A stretch of DNA of 64,000 nucleotides from Acidobacteriota bacterium (GCA_021779935.1 JAJXZT010000028.1:1-64000), one strand, 5' to 3'; counted from the first letter of the stretch, positions 27,476-36,788 are shown. Notes: a model not told the origin generated them from the sequence alone. Program-made: numbers and translations.

Positions 27476-28204
27476 TTATACCAGCGAGAAACTTTCGCCG
27501 AGATACACGCGCTTCACTTCCGGATCGTTGCCGAGCTGCTCGGGAGTTCCCGAACGGAAGATGCGGCCATCATTGATGATGTACGCGCGGTCCGTCACGG
27601 ACAGCGTTTCGCGCACGTTGTGGTCGGTGATGAGAACGCCGATCCCGTTCTGCTTCAGGCTGTGAATAATTTTCTGCAGATCCAGCACGGCGATTGGATC
27701 GATGCCCGCGAACGGTTCGTCGAGCAGGATAAAGCTCGGCGAAATGCAGAGACAGCGGGCGATCTCCACGCGCCGCCGTTCGCCGCCGGAGAGCGCATAG
27801 CCGCGATTGGTGCGGATGTGTCCGAGACCAAGCTGATCGATCAGCGTCTCCATCCGCTCGCGCCGCTCGTGCCACGACATCTGCTGCGCTTCCAGGATGG
27901 CGAGAATATTCTCTTCCACCGTCAGTTTGCGGAAGACCGAGGCTTCCTGCGGCAGATAGCTGATGCCGTAGTTGCGCGCCCGCAGATACATGGGCACGTC
28001 GGTAATGTCGTCCTTATCGGCCAGCACGCGCCCGGTGTCCGGAGGAGTGAGCCCGACGATCATGTAAAAGCTTGTCGTTTTGCCGGCGCCGTTCGGCCCA
28101 AGCAATCCCACAACTTCGCCACGGTTCACCGAAAGCGACACGCCGTTTACGACCCTGCGGCCCTTATACGATTTGCCGATCTCGTCTGTGTAAAGGGTTT
28201 GCAT
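27476..28204 (-). CDS. lptB: Lipopolysaccharide export ATPase LptB
   Basis: ATPase of the LptBFG exporter that pulls LPS from the inner membrane. Walker [10 protein letters not shown], signature [13 protein letters not shown] and Walker [14 protein letters not shown] are intact. [17 protein letters not shown] is a strong LptB marker. ATG 28204 ([15 protein letters not shown]) gives 242 residues, the family length; it lies 1 nt after the stop of the LptC/A-like gene, so the two are coupled. LptF/G are not in the window. Confidence 0.94.
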   Translation of the reverse strand: MQTLYTDEIGKSYKGRRVVNGVSLSVNRGEVVGLLGPNGAGKTTSFYMIVGLTPPDTGRVLADKDDITDVPMYLRARNYGISYLPQEASVFRKLTVEENILAILEAQQMSWHERRERMETLIDQLGLGHIRTNRGYALSGGERRRVEIARCLCISPSFILLDEPFAGIDPIAVLDLQKIIHSLKQNGIGVLITDHNVRETLSVTDRAYIINDGRIFRSGTPEQLGNDPEVKRVYLGESFSLV

Positions 28205-28205
28205 T

Positions 28206-30479
28206 CTATCGCTTGACTCTTGTCCGGGTGACCGTGCGCGAGGAACCGTTGCTTTCCACCACGACCCTATCATCGTGAGAATAGAAGGTCAACGAGTCGC
28301 CCCGCAGCGTGCCGCGATCCGGGTCAGTCACCGTGGGCGGTCCTCCGGTCAGCACGAACTTGCCGTCCGATGCGGTGTAGACCAGCTTCTCGCCGGTTGC
28401 GCGCCGCCCCGCTTCCTGGATGACCACGCGATTCTCCGCCACCATCCGCTCCAGTTGGCTCGGTCCGCCGCTTGCCAACGCACCGCGGGTGCTCGCCGGA
28501 TGGAGGTACACATCCACGTGGCCAGCGGTAATCATCAGGTCCGGCCCCTTGGCCAGAACTCCGCCGCTGAATCTCGCGCGCCGCTCGGCATCCACGTAGT
28601 TCAACGATGCCGCTGTCACCACCACGGGAGTCGTCTTGCCGCTCTTGTCCACCTGTACAAACACGCTCGACACCGCCTGAGTCGCGGTACCCTGCGCCAC
28701 CACGGAGCGCTGATCGCGATTGAACTCCAGCGTGGGCGCCTCCACGATATTCGCTCCCTGCCAGATGCGTGCGCCTCCCGTGTAACGCGCAATTCCCGAC
28801 TGCCGTTGCGCGTTCATCGCGCTCGCGGTTACGTGGACGGGATCGGCGGTGGCGAACAGCGCGCCATTCGGCTGCTGGCGCAGTTCGCTGTAGGTCGTCT
28901 TTACGTCGCCCTGCGCAAAAGCATCGCCCGTGCGGCGATTGACGCGCAGGCTTCGCGCCGTAATCGTCATGCCGCCATCGATAAAGCGCGGCGAACCGGT
29001 GAGCGTCAAAGTATCGTCGTCCGGTGTGTATCGAGCCTTGTCGGCATAAGCCGCACGCGCGCCCGGTTGCTTCGCACCCGGAACCTGCGGTTCGTGATAC
29101 TCGAAATTCCCTTCCTGCACGATGGAGGTGACTCCTCCGCCGGGAGCGAACTGCACATCCAGCGTACGGCTCATGGAAGTCCGGTCGGGCTGCCCGGGTG
29201 AGCTGGAGACCACGCGCACATCCGGTTCGCCGCGCACCAGCTTCAGCCGGTTACGCGCGTCGAAATCGGCGTGGAACTGCCCGGCTGTGATCACGGTGCG
29301 CTCCCCGCGATCTGGCCCGCTGGCCGGAGTCATGGTCATCCGCGCCGCGCCGGAAGTTTCCATGAACTCCACCTGCCGGCCGTTCTTCACCGTGGCGTTC
29401 AGCGCATCCGCCGCCAGCTCAACCGACTGCTGGTTTTTACCCTTGTCGCCCGGCTGCTGCATGAGCTTTACGTTGTCGGTCGCATAAATCGTGCGTACGC
29501 GATTGCCCTCGCCAAAATTCGCCGTTAACTTTCCGGCCACTCCGGAAATCGGATTCGCGCCCCGGTCGCCAAATTGCACGCCGCCGCTGAAGACGGCCAT
29601 GCGAACCTGGTTCTTCGGCCCCATCTGGAGATCGGCGCGCGGCGCCTGCACTTCAAACGGCTCGCGCCCTTCGCCTGACAGGCGCACATTGCCGAACGCC
29701 GCCACATGCGACACATCGTTCTGATCGTTGAAACTGACCAGCACGCTGTCCGCATCCAGCTTGCGCGCCGTCTGTTCCACATGCACGCCGCTGAGATGCA
29801 ACTCGCGCGGGTCCTTCGTCACCACGCCGTGCGCCGCGTGAATCACCGTCGGCGAACCGTTATCCGTGTTGATGTTTACGTTCGACTCGAGCGTGAGTTG
29901 ATTGGAATGCGAATCGTAGGTGACACCCACGGCCGATCCGCTCGCCGACGCAATGCGGAACTCGATCGGATTGTCCGTGTGCGCAATTCCCGTCTTCTGG
30001 TTGAAGACGAGTCCACTGGTTTTGAGGTGGATGGGATTCTTCAGTTCTTTCGGCAACGCCTGATCGGGAAGCAACGGCCCTTCTTCATTGCCCTCCAGGT
30101 CGATCTGCACTTCGCCTTTTGCGGAGATGGTGCCGGCCTGCGGATCGTAGTCGAAGTCGCTGCCGTGGATCTGGTCGAAGCGGTTCGCCTTGCGTCCATA
30201 GACAATAATGTCGACGCCCTTCAACTCCGCGCGTCCGCCCAGCTTGTACTGCACCGCCTTCGACGCACGAATTGTGAACAGCGTCCGGCCGCCTTCCGAC
30301 TTCGACAGCGAAAAGCCTTCCGTGCTCTGCTGGATTTCCACCCCGAGTTTCTGCGGGATTTCCTTCAAGGCCTGGCGCATCCGCAGCCGCGCATAGAAAT
30401 AGAATCCAGCGACTACAAGGATGACGGCCACGGCCAGCGCCGCAAACCAGATTCGCAAGCGGGGAATCGAAATCGGCAT
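28206..30479 (-). CDS. Large LptC/LptA-like LPS transport protein
   Basis: One-pass inner-membrane protein with a long periplasmic part. The N-terminal helix is about residues 9-30 ([20 protein letters not shown]). The rest, about 720 residues, is repeated beta-rich OstA/LptC-type sequence. Blocks such as [38 protein letters not shown]-like and [18 protein letters not shown] recur and would form a beta-jellyroll LPS bridge. Usual LptC is about 190 residues and LptA about 185, so this 757-residue form looks like LptC with several LptA-like units fused. Immediately upstream of lptB. Substrate inferred from family and context. Confidence 0.85.
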   Translation of the reverse strand: MPISIPRLRIWFAALAVAVILVVAGFYFYARLRMRQALKEIPQKLGVEIQQSTEGFSLSKSEGGRTLFTIRASKAVQYKLGGRAELKGVDIIVYGRKANRFDQIHGSDFDYDPQAGTISAKGEVQIDLEGNEEGPLLPDQALPKELKNPIHLKTSGLVFNQKTGIAHTDNPIEFRIASASGSAVGVTYDSHSNQLTLESNVNINTDNGSPTVIHAAHGVVTKDPRELHLSGVHVEQTARKLDADSVLVSFNDQNDVSHVAAFGNVRLSGEGREPFEVQAPRADLQMGPKNQVRMAVFSGGVQFGDRGANPISGVAGKLTANFGEGNRVRTIYATDNVKLMQQPGDKGKNQQSVELAADALNATVKNGRQVEFMETSGAARMTMTPASGPDRGERTVITAGQFHADFDARNRLKLVRGEPDVRVVSSSPGQPDRTSMSRTLDVQFAPGGGVTSIVQEGNFEYHEPQVPGAKQPGARAAYADKARYTPDDDTLTLTGSPRFIDGGMTITARSLRVNRRTGDAFAQGDVKTTYSELRQQPNGALFATADPVHVTASAMNAQRQSGIARYTGGARIWQGANIVEAPTLEFNRDQRSVVAQGTATQAVSSVFVQVDKSGKTTPVVVTAASLNYVDAERRARFSGGVLAKGPDLMITAGHVDVYLHPASTRGALASGGPSQLERMVAENRVVIQEAGRRATGEKLVYTASDGKFVLTGGPPTVTDPDRGTLRGDSLTFYSHDDRVVVESNGSSRTVTRTRVKR

Positions 30480-30600
30480 GCCAAGTACATATTACGCGAG
30501 GCGGAGCGCGGCCCAAAACTCCGCACCGGCCGGAACGCGCCCGGCTAGAACCGGAGACGGTTCGCACACGCCGGTATTAACTTGAAGGGAGTTGCTGCGC

Positions 30601-31152
30601 TTAGCGTTCGATCACCAGCGTGCCTGCGACCATGTCATGCAGCGCCTGCTTGCGCCGTGTGAAGGGAGCGATCAGGAATCCGACGAAGAGCGCGAACGTG
30701 GAAAGGAATTTTGCGAAGTGCCGCCCGCTGGCCTGTCCAAACGAGATCCGGTCCCCATCCAGCGTGGTGACCTTCAGGCCCATGCAGCGCTTGCCCAGTG
30801 TTGCCTGCATCTCGCCGCTGACCATGCGTGCGTTGTAATACCAGTCGGTGGTCAACCAGAGCACTACGGTCAGCATGCCCGCCAGGAACCGCGACGGTTC
30901 GGCCTCCAGTCCCAACTTCGTATGGAAGCCCTCGATCATCCAAAGCAGGATAAGCAGGGTTGGCAGCGCCACGGCATTCACCAGCGCAAGGTCAATGCAG
31001 GCCGCGACAAATCGCTTCCATACCTTTGCATAGCGCAACTGCGCTGTTCCTGGCGAACCGGCTTCAGACACGGATCCCGTCATATCAGTTCCGTCTGGCG
31101 TCGCACGGGAAGACCCCGCGTTTTGCATCGAATCAAGTGAAATAACGGACAC
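30601..31152 (-). CDS. RDD-family membrane protein
   Basis: 183-residue membrane protein with three helices. The motif RFVAACIDLALVNAV includes the Arg-Asp pair (R...D) of the family, and TLGKRCMGLKVTTLDGDRISFGQA is the conserved loop after helix two. The last helix is near residues 145-165. RDD proteins have mixed roles; some act in transport or as accessory factors. The first 40 residues are cytosolic and Ser/Thr-rich. Function not known here. Confidence 0.85.
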   Translation of the reverse strand: MSVISLDSMQNAGSSRATPDGTDMTGSVSEAGSPGTAQLRYAKVWKRFVAACIDLALVNAVALPTLLILLWMIEGFHTKLGLEAEPSRFLAGMLTVVLWLTTDWYYNARMVSGEMQATLGKRCMGLKVTTLDGDRISFGQASGRHFAKFLSTFALFVGFLIAPFTRRKQALHDMVAGTLVIER

Positions 31153-31193
31153 GGCGGTGAAATATAAACCGTCAGGCGGCGAGAGTAAAGCTG

Positions 31194-32966
31194 TTATGAA
31201 CGCCCGGTTGCTGATACAGGTACGGTGTAGTCGCTGAGGATCAACTGTAACGCGCCGCCGTATTCGGGGTGCTGGTTACGCTCCACGCGGAAGGCAATGT
31301 CCAGCAATGCTCCCGTCGACACTGGCTCCTGCGCGCATTTTTCCGCCATGCGCCATCCCAGGGCTTCCATCGTGGGCGCCTGGCGTCCGGCATCCGGCGA
31401 GCGCTGCAATCTCAGCTTCAGATGTTTTTCCTTCAACAACCTCGCTTCGGCGACGCTGCGCACTCCGCGCGCCACAAACACCGGCTCCGGGTTGCCCATG
31501 CCAAACGGCTCCAGTTGTTGCAGTCCGGCAAAGAATGCGCCGTCGACTTCGGCCAGTGAGACCTCGGCGTCGTAGTGCAGAGTTCTCTCGAAGTCTTTCT
31601 CTTCCAGCCGCGCCTTGGCGAATGTATTCATCCGTTCACGCAATTCCTCTATGCGCGACGAGGGCAAGGCAAAACCCACGGCGTGTGCGTGTCCGCCATA
31701 TCGAGTGAACAGTTCTCCGCACGACTCCAGGGCATTGAGCAGATGGAACGCCGCAATCGAGCGGCCCGAACCGTGTGCTTCTTCGCCGTCACGGCTGATG
31801 ACCAGCGCCGGGCGGCCATAGCGATCCACCACGCGCGAGGCGCATATTCCAATTACGCCGCGATGCCAGCCCTCTCCATCCAGCACCATGCAGAAAGCGT
31901 CGCGCAACTCCGGCGCCGCATCCACGCGCTGGTGAATCGCCGCCGTGATCCGCGCCTCTTCCTGCTGGCGATTGCCGTTCAGCCGGTCCAGGTGCTGCGC
32001 AATTTCGCGCGCCCGCGACGCATCCTTCATGGTAAAAAGTTCGATGACGTCCTTGGCCACGTCCATGCGTCCGGCGGCGTTCATCCTCGGAGCGATGCGG
32101 AACGCAACTTCCGTCGCCGTCACCGTGCGCCCATGCGTCAGTTCGCACACTTCCAGCAGTGCGCGTAATCCGGGGTTTACCGGACGGCGCAATTCCTGCA
32201 ATCCCAGCTTGGTAAAAACTCGATTCTCTTCCACCAGCGGCACGGCATCCGCGATGGTCGCGATGGCAACGATCTTCAGGAACGAAGGCACCAGCCGCTC
32301 GCGCCCATATTTTTCCAGCAACGCCTGCGCTACCTTGAAGGCCACGCCCGCGCCGCACAAATCCTTGCTCGGATACTCGCACCCATGCTGGTTCGGATTC
32401 AGCACGGCCAGTGCGTCCGGCACGCCGTGCTCCTGTGGCAGGTGATGATCGGTGACGATCAGGTCGAGCCCGAGTTTTTTCGCCGTCTCCGCCGCCGCGA
32501 AGGCGCGAATCCCCGTATCAACGCTGATGATGAGCCGTATGCCGTCCGCGCCTGCGCGTTCGATCACTTCGTCGCGCATCCCGTAGCCTTCCAGGATGCG
32601 GTGCGGGACGTGGAATTCGCAGCTCCCGCCGCAGATTTCAATCGCCGTCTTGAGAATCACCGTGGCCATCGTGCCGTCGACGTCGTAATCGCCGTAGATC
32701 AAGACGCGCTCGTGCCGCTCGATGGCCGCCGACAGGCGTTCCACGGCGGCGCGCATTCCATTCATCAGGTAAGGAGAATGCAGATCGGAAAGTTGGGGAT
32801 CGAGAAAGCGGCGTCCGGCATCCTCGTCCGCGATGCCGCGCTCGGCCAGCAGCCGCGCGATCAGCGGAGAAAGATTGCGGGCATGGGCCAGCCGCTCCGC
32901 GAATTCGCGCGCGGAAGTTTCGCTCGTCTCGTTCGTTTCTGGGGAATTCCGGGGAATCCAGCGCAC
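31194..32966 (-). CDS. recJ: Single-stranded-DNA exonuclease RecJ
   Basis: 5'-3' ssDNA exonuclease for recombination and mismatch repair. DHH phosphoesterase core: LIYGDYDVDGTMATVIL, then ISVDTGIRAFAAAE and VTDHHLPQEHGVPDA. The DHHA1 domain shows GRSIAAFHLLNALES and RYGGHAHAVGFAL. A C-terminal OB-like domain follows. Length 590. GTG start at 32966 is 1 nt after the stop of the upstream unknown gene. Confidence 0.95.
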   Translation of the reverse strand: MRWIPRNSPETNETSETSAREFAERLAHARNLSPLIARLLAERGIADEDAGRRFLDPQLSDLHSPYLMNGMRAAVERLSAAIERHERVLIYGDYDVDGTMATVILKTAIEICGGSCEFHVPHRILEGYGMRDEVIERAGADGIRLIISVDTGIRAFAAAETAKKLGLDLIVTDHHLPQEHGVPDALAVLNPNQHGCEYPSKDLCGAGVAFKVAQALLEKYGRERLVPSFLKIVAIATIADAVPLVEENRVFTKLGLQELRRPVNPGLRALLEVCELTHGRTVTATEVAFRIAPRMNAAGRMDVAKDVIELFTMKDASRAREIAQHLDRLNGNRQQEEARITAAIHQRVDAAPELRDAFCMVLDGEGWHRGVIGICASRVVDRYGRPALVISRDGEEAHGSGRSIAAFHLLNALESCGELFTRYGGHAHAVGFALPSSRIEELRERMNTFAKARLEEKDFERTLHYDAEVSLAEVDGAFFAGLQQLEPFGMGNPEPVFVARGVRSVAEARLLKEKHLKLRLQRSPDAGRQAPTMEALGWRMAEKCAQEPVSTGALLDIAFRVERNQHPEYGGALQLILSDYTVPVSATGRS

Positions 32967-32967
32967 G

Positions 32968-33432
32968 TCAGTGTTCGTCGTCCAGGTCGGACTCGCCGAA
33001 GGTTACGCCACCGAAGTCTTCCGCGAAATCGACCAGCCTTTGATAGCGCTCATACCACTCGCATGAAATTTCGCACAGGAACATTACGCCCTGGAAGGGG
33101 AACCCAAGTTGAATGAAGCCCGTCTTGCCGAGGTAGGTACGCAGCCAGCGCGCTTCCTCCACGTCCTCTTCGTTCATGTAGCTTGAGTTTTCCAGCCGCC
33201 GGATAAGGTCGTCGAGGTCGGTGCGCTCCAGCGATATCGCGTTCATCGTCAGGAACGGCGCGCCCGAGGATTTCGCCAGTTCGACGAAATCTTTCCAGCT
33301 CTCCGGGTTCTCTCCGCCCTCCCAGAGAATGCTCTGCATATCGTCCGGCACGTACCCGTGGAAGCGGTGCATTCCGTGCCCTTCCACGAAGGCGGTCATG
33401 TCGTCTTTCAGGGTGGCGAGATCGTCAGTCAT
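32968..33432 (-). CDS. Conserved-looking acidic protein of unknown function
   Basis: No family recognised. About 154 residues from the Met at 33432 (MTDDLATLKDDM), or 170 from the upstream Met at 33480; neither has a good Shine-Dalgarno. The protein is soluble and acidic. It shows WKDFVELAKSSGAPFLTMNAI and a C-terminal FQGVMFLCEISCEWYERYQRLVDFAEDFGG (part), ending SDLDDEH. Translational coupling to recJ (1-nt spacing) suggests a shared operon, but no role can be stated. Confidence 0.6.
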   Translation of the reverse strand: MTDDLATLKDDMTAFVEGHGMHRFHGYVPDDMQSILWEGGENPESWKDFVELAKSSGAPFLTMNAISLERTDLDDLIRRLENSSYMNEEDVEEARWLRTYLGKTGFIQLGFPFQGVMFLCEISCEWYERYQRLVDFAEDFGGVTFGESDLDDEH

Positions 33433-33586
33433 AAGAATGCTCGGCGTTCCGGCGGCAAAAGAAGCGGCTTGCGCAGCCACAATCCTCGCGCCACTCGTAA
33501 CGGCTCCATCATACTCCCCATTCGACTTCCCCGGTGGAGACCGTATGCTAAACTGTTATGTTTACAGGACCTAATTCACAATCACC

Positions 33587-33865
33587 ATGCTCTTCTCAAA
33601 AGAATATGTGGGCTACCTGGCCCGGCAACTTGTTGTGAGGCTCGAAAAGAACGGCATGATTGCGACCGAAAATGCCGCCGCCGTCAGCGAACGTGTCAAC
33701 GCCGCGCTGGTGGACGAATTGAGCCTCGAAGATCGCATCAACGATGAAGTGCGCATCATTCTGGAAGCCTACTCGGAAGAGATGCAGCGCAGCGGCGCCA
33801 ACTACCAGGAGATGTTCAAGAAGGTAAAGAACGAACTGGTGCGCAAATACAAGGCGGTGCTATGA
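33587..33865 (+). CDS. DUF507 family protein, first copy
   Basis: 92-residue helical protein of the DUF507 family, function unknown. It begins MLFSKEYVGYLARQLVVRL and has IINDEV-like RINDEVRIILEAYSEEM and a charged tail with YQEMFKKVKNELVRKYK. It overlaps the second DUF507 gene by 4 bp, so the two are almost surely made together, perhaps as a heteromer. It forms an operon upstream of the integrative element. Confidence 0.85.
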   Translation: MLFSKEYVGYLARQLVVRLEKNGMIATENAAAVSERVNAALVDELSLEDRINDEVRIILEAYSEEMQRSGANYQEMFKKVKNELVRKYKAVL

Positions 33866-34137
33866 GAATTACGCGCGACAAAGTCAATAAGCTCGCCGCC
33901 CTTTCCACCGAGGCACTGGCTAATTGCCCCGAGGTCGAGTTCAAGGAAGCCTACGACGACGTGCGCCAGGAACTGCGCCGCGTTCTCGAAGGCCTCTTCG
34001 TGGAAGAAGAAGCGCTCGACAAGGCCGCCCGCCAGAAGATCGAAAGCCAGCGCCGCATCATTACAGAAGGCACGCCCGAGTGGGACATCCTCTACCGCAA
34101 GTATTACGCCGAGGAAGTCAAAAAGCTGGGAATATAG
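33862..34137 (+). CDS. DUF507 family protein, second copy; integration target
   Basis: 91-residue paralogue of the gene just upstream. It starts MRITRDKVNKLAALSTEAL and ends EEVKKLGI. The last 33 bp including the TAG stop (34105-34137) are the left direct repeat of the integrative element, so the integration event leaves the reading frame complete. Function of DUF507 is unknown. Using the 3' end of a small protein gene, rather than a tRNA, is unusual for a tyrosine recombinase target. Confidence 0.85.
   Translation: MRITRDKVNKLAALSTEALANCPEVEFKEAYDDVRQELRRVLEGLFVEEEALDKAARQKIESQRRIITEGTPEWDILYRKYYAEEVKKLGI
34105..34137 (+). repeat. attL: left 33-bp direct repeat
   Basis: 33 bp identical to 36851-36883. 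It starts TACGCCGAGG and ends GGGAATATAG, including the DUF507 stop codon. Flanking bases differ on both sides (T versus C before; GGG versus TTC after), which defines the repeat exactly. Confidence 0.9.
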
Positions 34138-34158
34138 GGCCCGAAAGGGTTTAGCAGT

Positions 34159-34245
34159 GGTGTCCACTCAAGTGGATGTTCACTTTTAGCATAGGTGTCC
34201 ATGAACTGGACACCTATTTTCTTTGGTGTCCCTCGCATGGACACC
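34159..34245. promoter_or_regulatory. Cluster of GGTGTCC/GGACACC inverted repeats at the left end
   Basis: A single GGTGTCC lies at 34159-34165. TAGGTGTCC (34192-34200) pairs with GGACACCTA (34208-34216) around 7 nt, and GGTGTCC (34225-34231) pairs with GGACACC (34239-34245) around 7 nt. The two full repeats are centred 31 bp apart. Both are followed by TTTT runs on the plus strand. They could be recombinase arm sites, operators or terminators for the DUF507 operon. Confidence 0.6.
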
Positions 34246-34269
34246 TTTTCGTTCCGAAGCGGGAATTTC

Positions 34270-35009
34270 TCAAAGGCATACCAGCAGGGGAGGGGGGTGG
34301 GGTGGTATAGCTCAGAGTGAAGCAGTGGCGAGGGAGGGGCGCGGCCCGGAGCGGAAGTCAAAGGGGGAGCGACCCGCCGCGCCGGGCGCCCGGAGCGCGA
34401 ACAGCGCGGAGGGACGGCGCGGCGTGGGAGCGGAGGACATGGAGCGCAGGGCCGCGCCCCGGACGCACCACGGGCCACCACAGCACCTTCGCCGTTGCCT
34501 TTGGTGTTGCCGTTGCCGTTGCCTTTCCAGCTACCCTTTCCCAACCTACTCCCCCGCTCCGCACCCACGGCACCGGCAACACGCTGGACACCGCGCCCCG
34601 GAGCAACGGCCCCGCGTACATCTCAGCCGTTGCGTAGGGGCGCTTGTGGCGCGCCAGCGCCACCAACCAAAGGGGGTGCCGCAAGGCACCCCTATGGGTG
34701 CGCCGTGCGTGGGGGGACCCGGATGGCGTGGCCCGAAGGGGCGCGACAGAGGAGCGCCCGGCGCGGGCGGGGACCCGCGACGGCCCGCCAGACGGGAGGA
34801 CCCACGCGGAAGGCGCACGGTAAAGGGTGGGAAGCGGGGGAGCGGAGGGACGCAAGCGGCGAAGCCGCGTAAATGCGGCCCGACTTCCTTTTCGTTTTTG
34901 GTGTCCAGTGGCAGCGAGGGTGGCAGGGGCAAAAAGGTAGCCCCGGAAGCACGGCGCGTGACGCAGCAGTATCGCGGCGCGCGACGTGATCCGGGGCGGA
35001 CCCGCGCAA
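34270..35009 (+). ncRNA. Candidate large structured RNA, or structured non-coding DNA
   Basis: About 740 bp, very GC-rich, G-rich on the plus strand, with no credible gene; the open frames give Arg/Pro/Ala-rich low-complexity products. Perfect arms include 34278-34283 with 34303-34308, the palindrome CCGGGCGCCCGG (34382-34393), and GTGGCGC/GCGCCAC (34646-34663). GGGGTGCC-GCAA-GGCACCCC (34673-34692) is closed by a GNRA-type loop in the plus orientation. A long-range helix joins 34698-34713 with 34801-34818 (7+7 bp). Within it are GGGCGC/GCGCCC (34739-34759) and GCGGGC/GCCCGC (34763-34788). Strand and boundaries are inferred. Confidence 0.4.
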
Positions 35010-35171
35010 CTACGCAGGGTCGCTATGGGGTGGTGCAAACAGCGCCCCCTCTGGCGCGGGTGATTCAACTACAGCGGGGACCGGGAGCAAGTCTAACACC
35101 CGACGCAAGGCCGCAACATCGGCCTCCGCTTTGGCGAGCAACAGGGTGATGGCGATACGAGGATCATTCAC
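35010..35171 (-). CDS. Tiny ORF 4 of the integrative element (53 aa)
   Basis: GTG start at 35171 overlaps the previous stop by 4 bp (GTGA). The product reads as one hydrophobic helix region (ITLLLAKAEADVAALRRVLD) followed by a Pro/Ala-rich tail. No family recognised. It is supported only by the overlap pattern of the small-gene string and by a weak AAAGG upstream. It could be a chance frame. Confidence 0.35.
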   Translation of the reverse strand: MNDPRIAITLLLAKAEADVAALRRVLDLLPVPAVVESPAPEGALFAPPHSDPA

Positions 35172-35401
35172 CGGCGAACAACCTTTCTCCGCGACGTGGC
35201 GCGGCGTGAATAGCGAGCGTGAAGGGCAGAGAGTGTGCCACGAAGAGATTCCATGCACCAGCCCTTTTGCTGGAGCAGGGCGGTGCGAGTGGTGGAATCT
35301 CCGTCGAGCAAGCGTAGCTCCGAGTTCAAGGCCCGGAGCGTGGCGAGATCATCATGCAGAGCTTCCCGCAGGTTGCGAAGTGGAGCTTGAGAAGTGGACA
35401 C
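35168..35401 (-). CDS. Tiny ORF 3 of the integrative element (77 aa)
   Basis: GTG 35401 follows the previous TAG with no gap, and a GGAGG lies 9 nt upstream. The 77 residues include a helical stretch (LREALHDDLATLRALNSELRLL) and a basic C-terminus (RYSRRATSRRKVVRR), which would suit nucleic-acid binding. No family recognised. Its start region contains one GGACACC heptamer (35396-35402). Confidence 0.45.
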   Translation of the reverse strand: MSTSQAPLRNLREALHDDLATLRALNSELRLLDGDSTTRTALLQQKGWCMESLRGTLSALHARYSRRATSRRKVVRR

Positions 35402-35617
35402 CTAGCGAATCCTCCGTTCGGGTTGTGGTGGCTTACGGCGAGGCAACGGCGCGGCTTTCTTGAAGCTGCCCATCGCAATTTGTAGGCCGTAGAGCACCGT
35501 GTTGATTTCATCGGGGTACTGTCGCAGTTCCCCGCGTAGGTGAGCGTTCACCGCATCACGAGCGGCGCGGCGCACGTCATCCGGCGTGTCGAGTTCAGGC
35601 AGTTGGAATTCGCGCAT
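35402..35617 (-). CDS. Tiny ORF 2 of the integrative element (71 aa)
   Basis: ATG 35617 has a strong GGAGG 6 nt upstream, which selects this start over the longer TTG frame at 35749. The 71 residues begin MREFQLPELDTPDDVRRAAR and are mostly helical, ending in a Pro/Arg-rich basic tail (PRRKPPQPERRIR). It could be a recombination-directionality or DNA-binding factor, but that is a guess from size and position after the recombinase. Confidence 0.5.
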   Translation of the reverse strand: MREFQLPELDTPDDVRRAARDAVNAHLRGELRQYPDEINTVLYGLQIAMGSFKKAAPLPRRKPPQPERRIR

Positions 35618-35753
35618 CGTTGCCTCCAGAGAATGGCAAACGGCCAGCAGCTGCGAATTCGTTGCGGGCGTCAGCCTCAGCCTTCCACCGGGGGAGGCCC
35701 GCGTCGAATTCCTTGATGGCCGCACGTTCGTTGTATTCATAAGTGTCAATCAT
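35595..35753 (-). CDS. Tiny ORF 1 of the integrative element (52 aa)
   Basis: ATG 35753 overlaps the recombinase stop by 8 bp, so it could be translated by coupling. The 52 residues start MIDTYEYNERAAIKEFDAG and look like ordinary soluble protein (PRWKAEADARNEFAAAG). No family recognised. It overlaps ORF 2 by 23 bp in another frame. Confidence 0.45.
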   Translation of the reverse strand: MIDTYEYNERAAIKEFDAGLPRWKAEADARNEFAAAGRLPFSGGNDARIPTA

Positions 35754-36788
35754 TCGCGGCCCCAGTCGGCTCAAAGCGTTCGAGGACGGAAGCGGCATAC
35801 GCCTCCGCTCTGGAGGCCGTGCGGTCGAGAGCAGCAGCGATGGTTTCAGGGTTGAGTTTGTGCACGTCGCGTTCGAGGTAATTGAGCGTGACGCGCAGAC
35901 TGTCGTGACCGAGTAGGGCTTGGACGACGCGAAGGTCGTGCGTAGTGTCGTAAGTAGCCACAGCCATGGTGCGCCGCAGGTCGTGGAGACGGAGGCCCGG
36001 AGGCGCACCGACACGCTTGCAGAGTTCCACGAACTGCCGACGCAACGCGGCGTAGCCGAGTTCCCGACCGGCGAGCAGCGAGACAAGCGGGCCATCACCG
36101 GAGGGAACAAACATGAGCATGGCCGCGAGCCGACCGGAGGCCGGGACGGTCTGCACCTTGCCGTGTTTGCCGCGAATGCTGAGAACGCGATCCACGGGGT
36201 CGTATTCGCGGTGAGTGAGACTCAGCGCCGCTTTCGCGCGTAAGGCCGCGTCATGGCACAAGAGCAACATGAGTTGCAGATGTGCGGGCGCGGCGGCCAG
36301 CATCCGAGTGAAAAGCGGTGACGGCACCGTGACCGGGCGCGGCGATGGACGCGGCACGAACGGCACAAGCGTGTCGAGCCCGCGTGGAGCACCGGCCAAG
36401 TGCAGGTGACGCAGTAGCCGCCTCAGCGCGTGGTACGTCGCGTAACGGGTGTGCGCCGCCCAGCCTTTCGCGCCGAGCCTTTGGACGATGGCCGAGACAT
36501 CTTCCGCGCTGAGTTCTTCCGGGCACTTGGAGCCCGCCCGCGCAATGACCGCTTTAACGGCGACGTACCGTTGACGGGCGTGGCCGCGCGACGAACACGC
36601 CGATTCGGGGCCGAGCAGTCGCGCGATAGTGGTAGCCCCAAGGCTTTTTTTGACCGTTGCCTCTTTGCTTGTTGCTGGGAGGCCGCCTGAAATTCGGCGG
36701 CGGCTTCGGGAGTTGCAAAGGCGCGGCGATGGCGGTTGCCGTCTACGTCGCGCCAGTCAGCGAAGTATTTGTTGCCTCTCTGAAACAT
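35746..36788 (-). CDS. int: Tyrosine recombinase (integrase) read through a -1 frameshift
   Basis: Site-specific recombinase of the lambda-integrase family that should integrate and excise this element. Frame 1 from ATG 36788 gives 48 residues, an arm/N-terminal part MFQRGNKYFADWRDVDGN. At the A7 tract (36645-36651) a -1 shift joins the second frame, giving about 347 residues, the usual size. The core-binding helices follow (KCPEELSAEDVSAIVQRLGA). Catalytic residues are all present, in fused numbering: Arg184, Lys near 208-211, His269 and Arg272 (HDLRRTM), His295 (LLGHDS) and Tyr304 (LNYL). Either a programmed frameshift, or a frameshift mutation or sequence error. Confidence 0.75.
36645..36651 (-). 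promoter_or_regulatory. A7 slippery heptamer in the integrase
   Basis: On the minus strand the codons TCA AAA AAA GCC give A_AAA_AAA in the exact phase (X XXY YYZ) for a -1 ribosomal slip. Slipping one base back joins the N-terminal frame to the catalytic frame without a stop in either part. Confidence 0.55.

Noticed and set aside
34300-34345. tRNA-like start (GGTGGTATAGCTCAG)
   Set aside because: The D-arm does not close, and no anticodon or T-arm follows.
34494-34523. GTTGCC repeats as a possible CRISPR or iteron array
   Set aside because: Only three tandem hexamers plus one more; no spacers and no replication gene.
34223-35149. Long open frames on both strands (308 and 236 aa) in the GC-rich part of the element
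   Set aside because: Products are Arg/Pro/Gly-rich low complexity with no motif and no ribosome site; stop-free frames are expected at this GC content.
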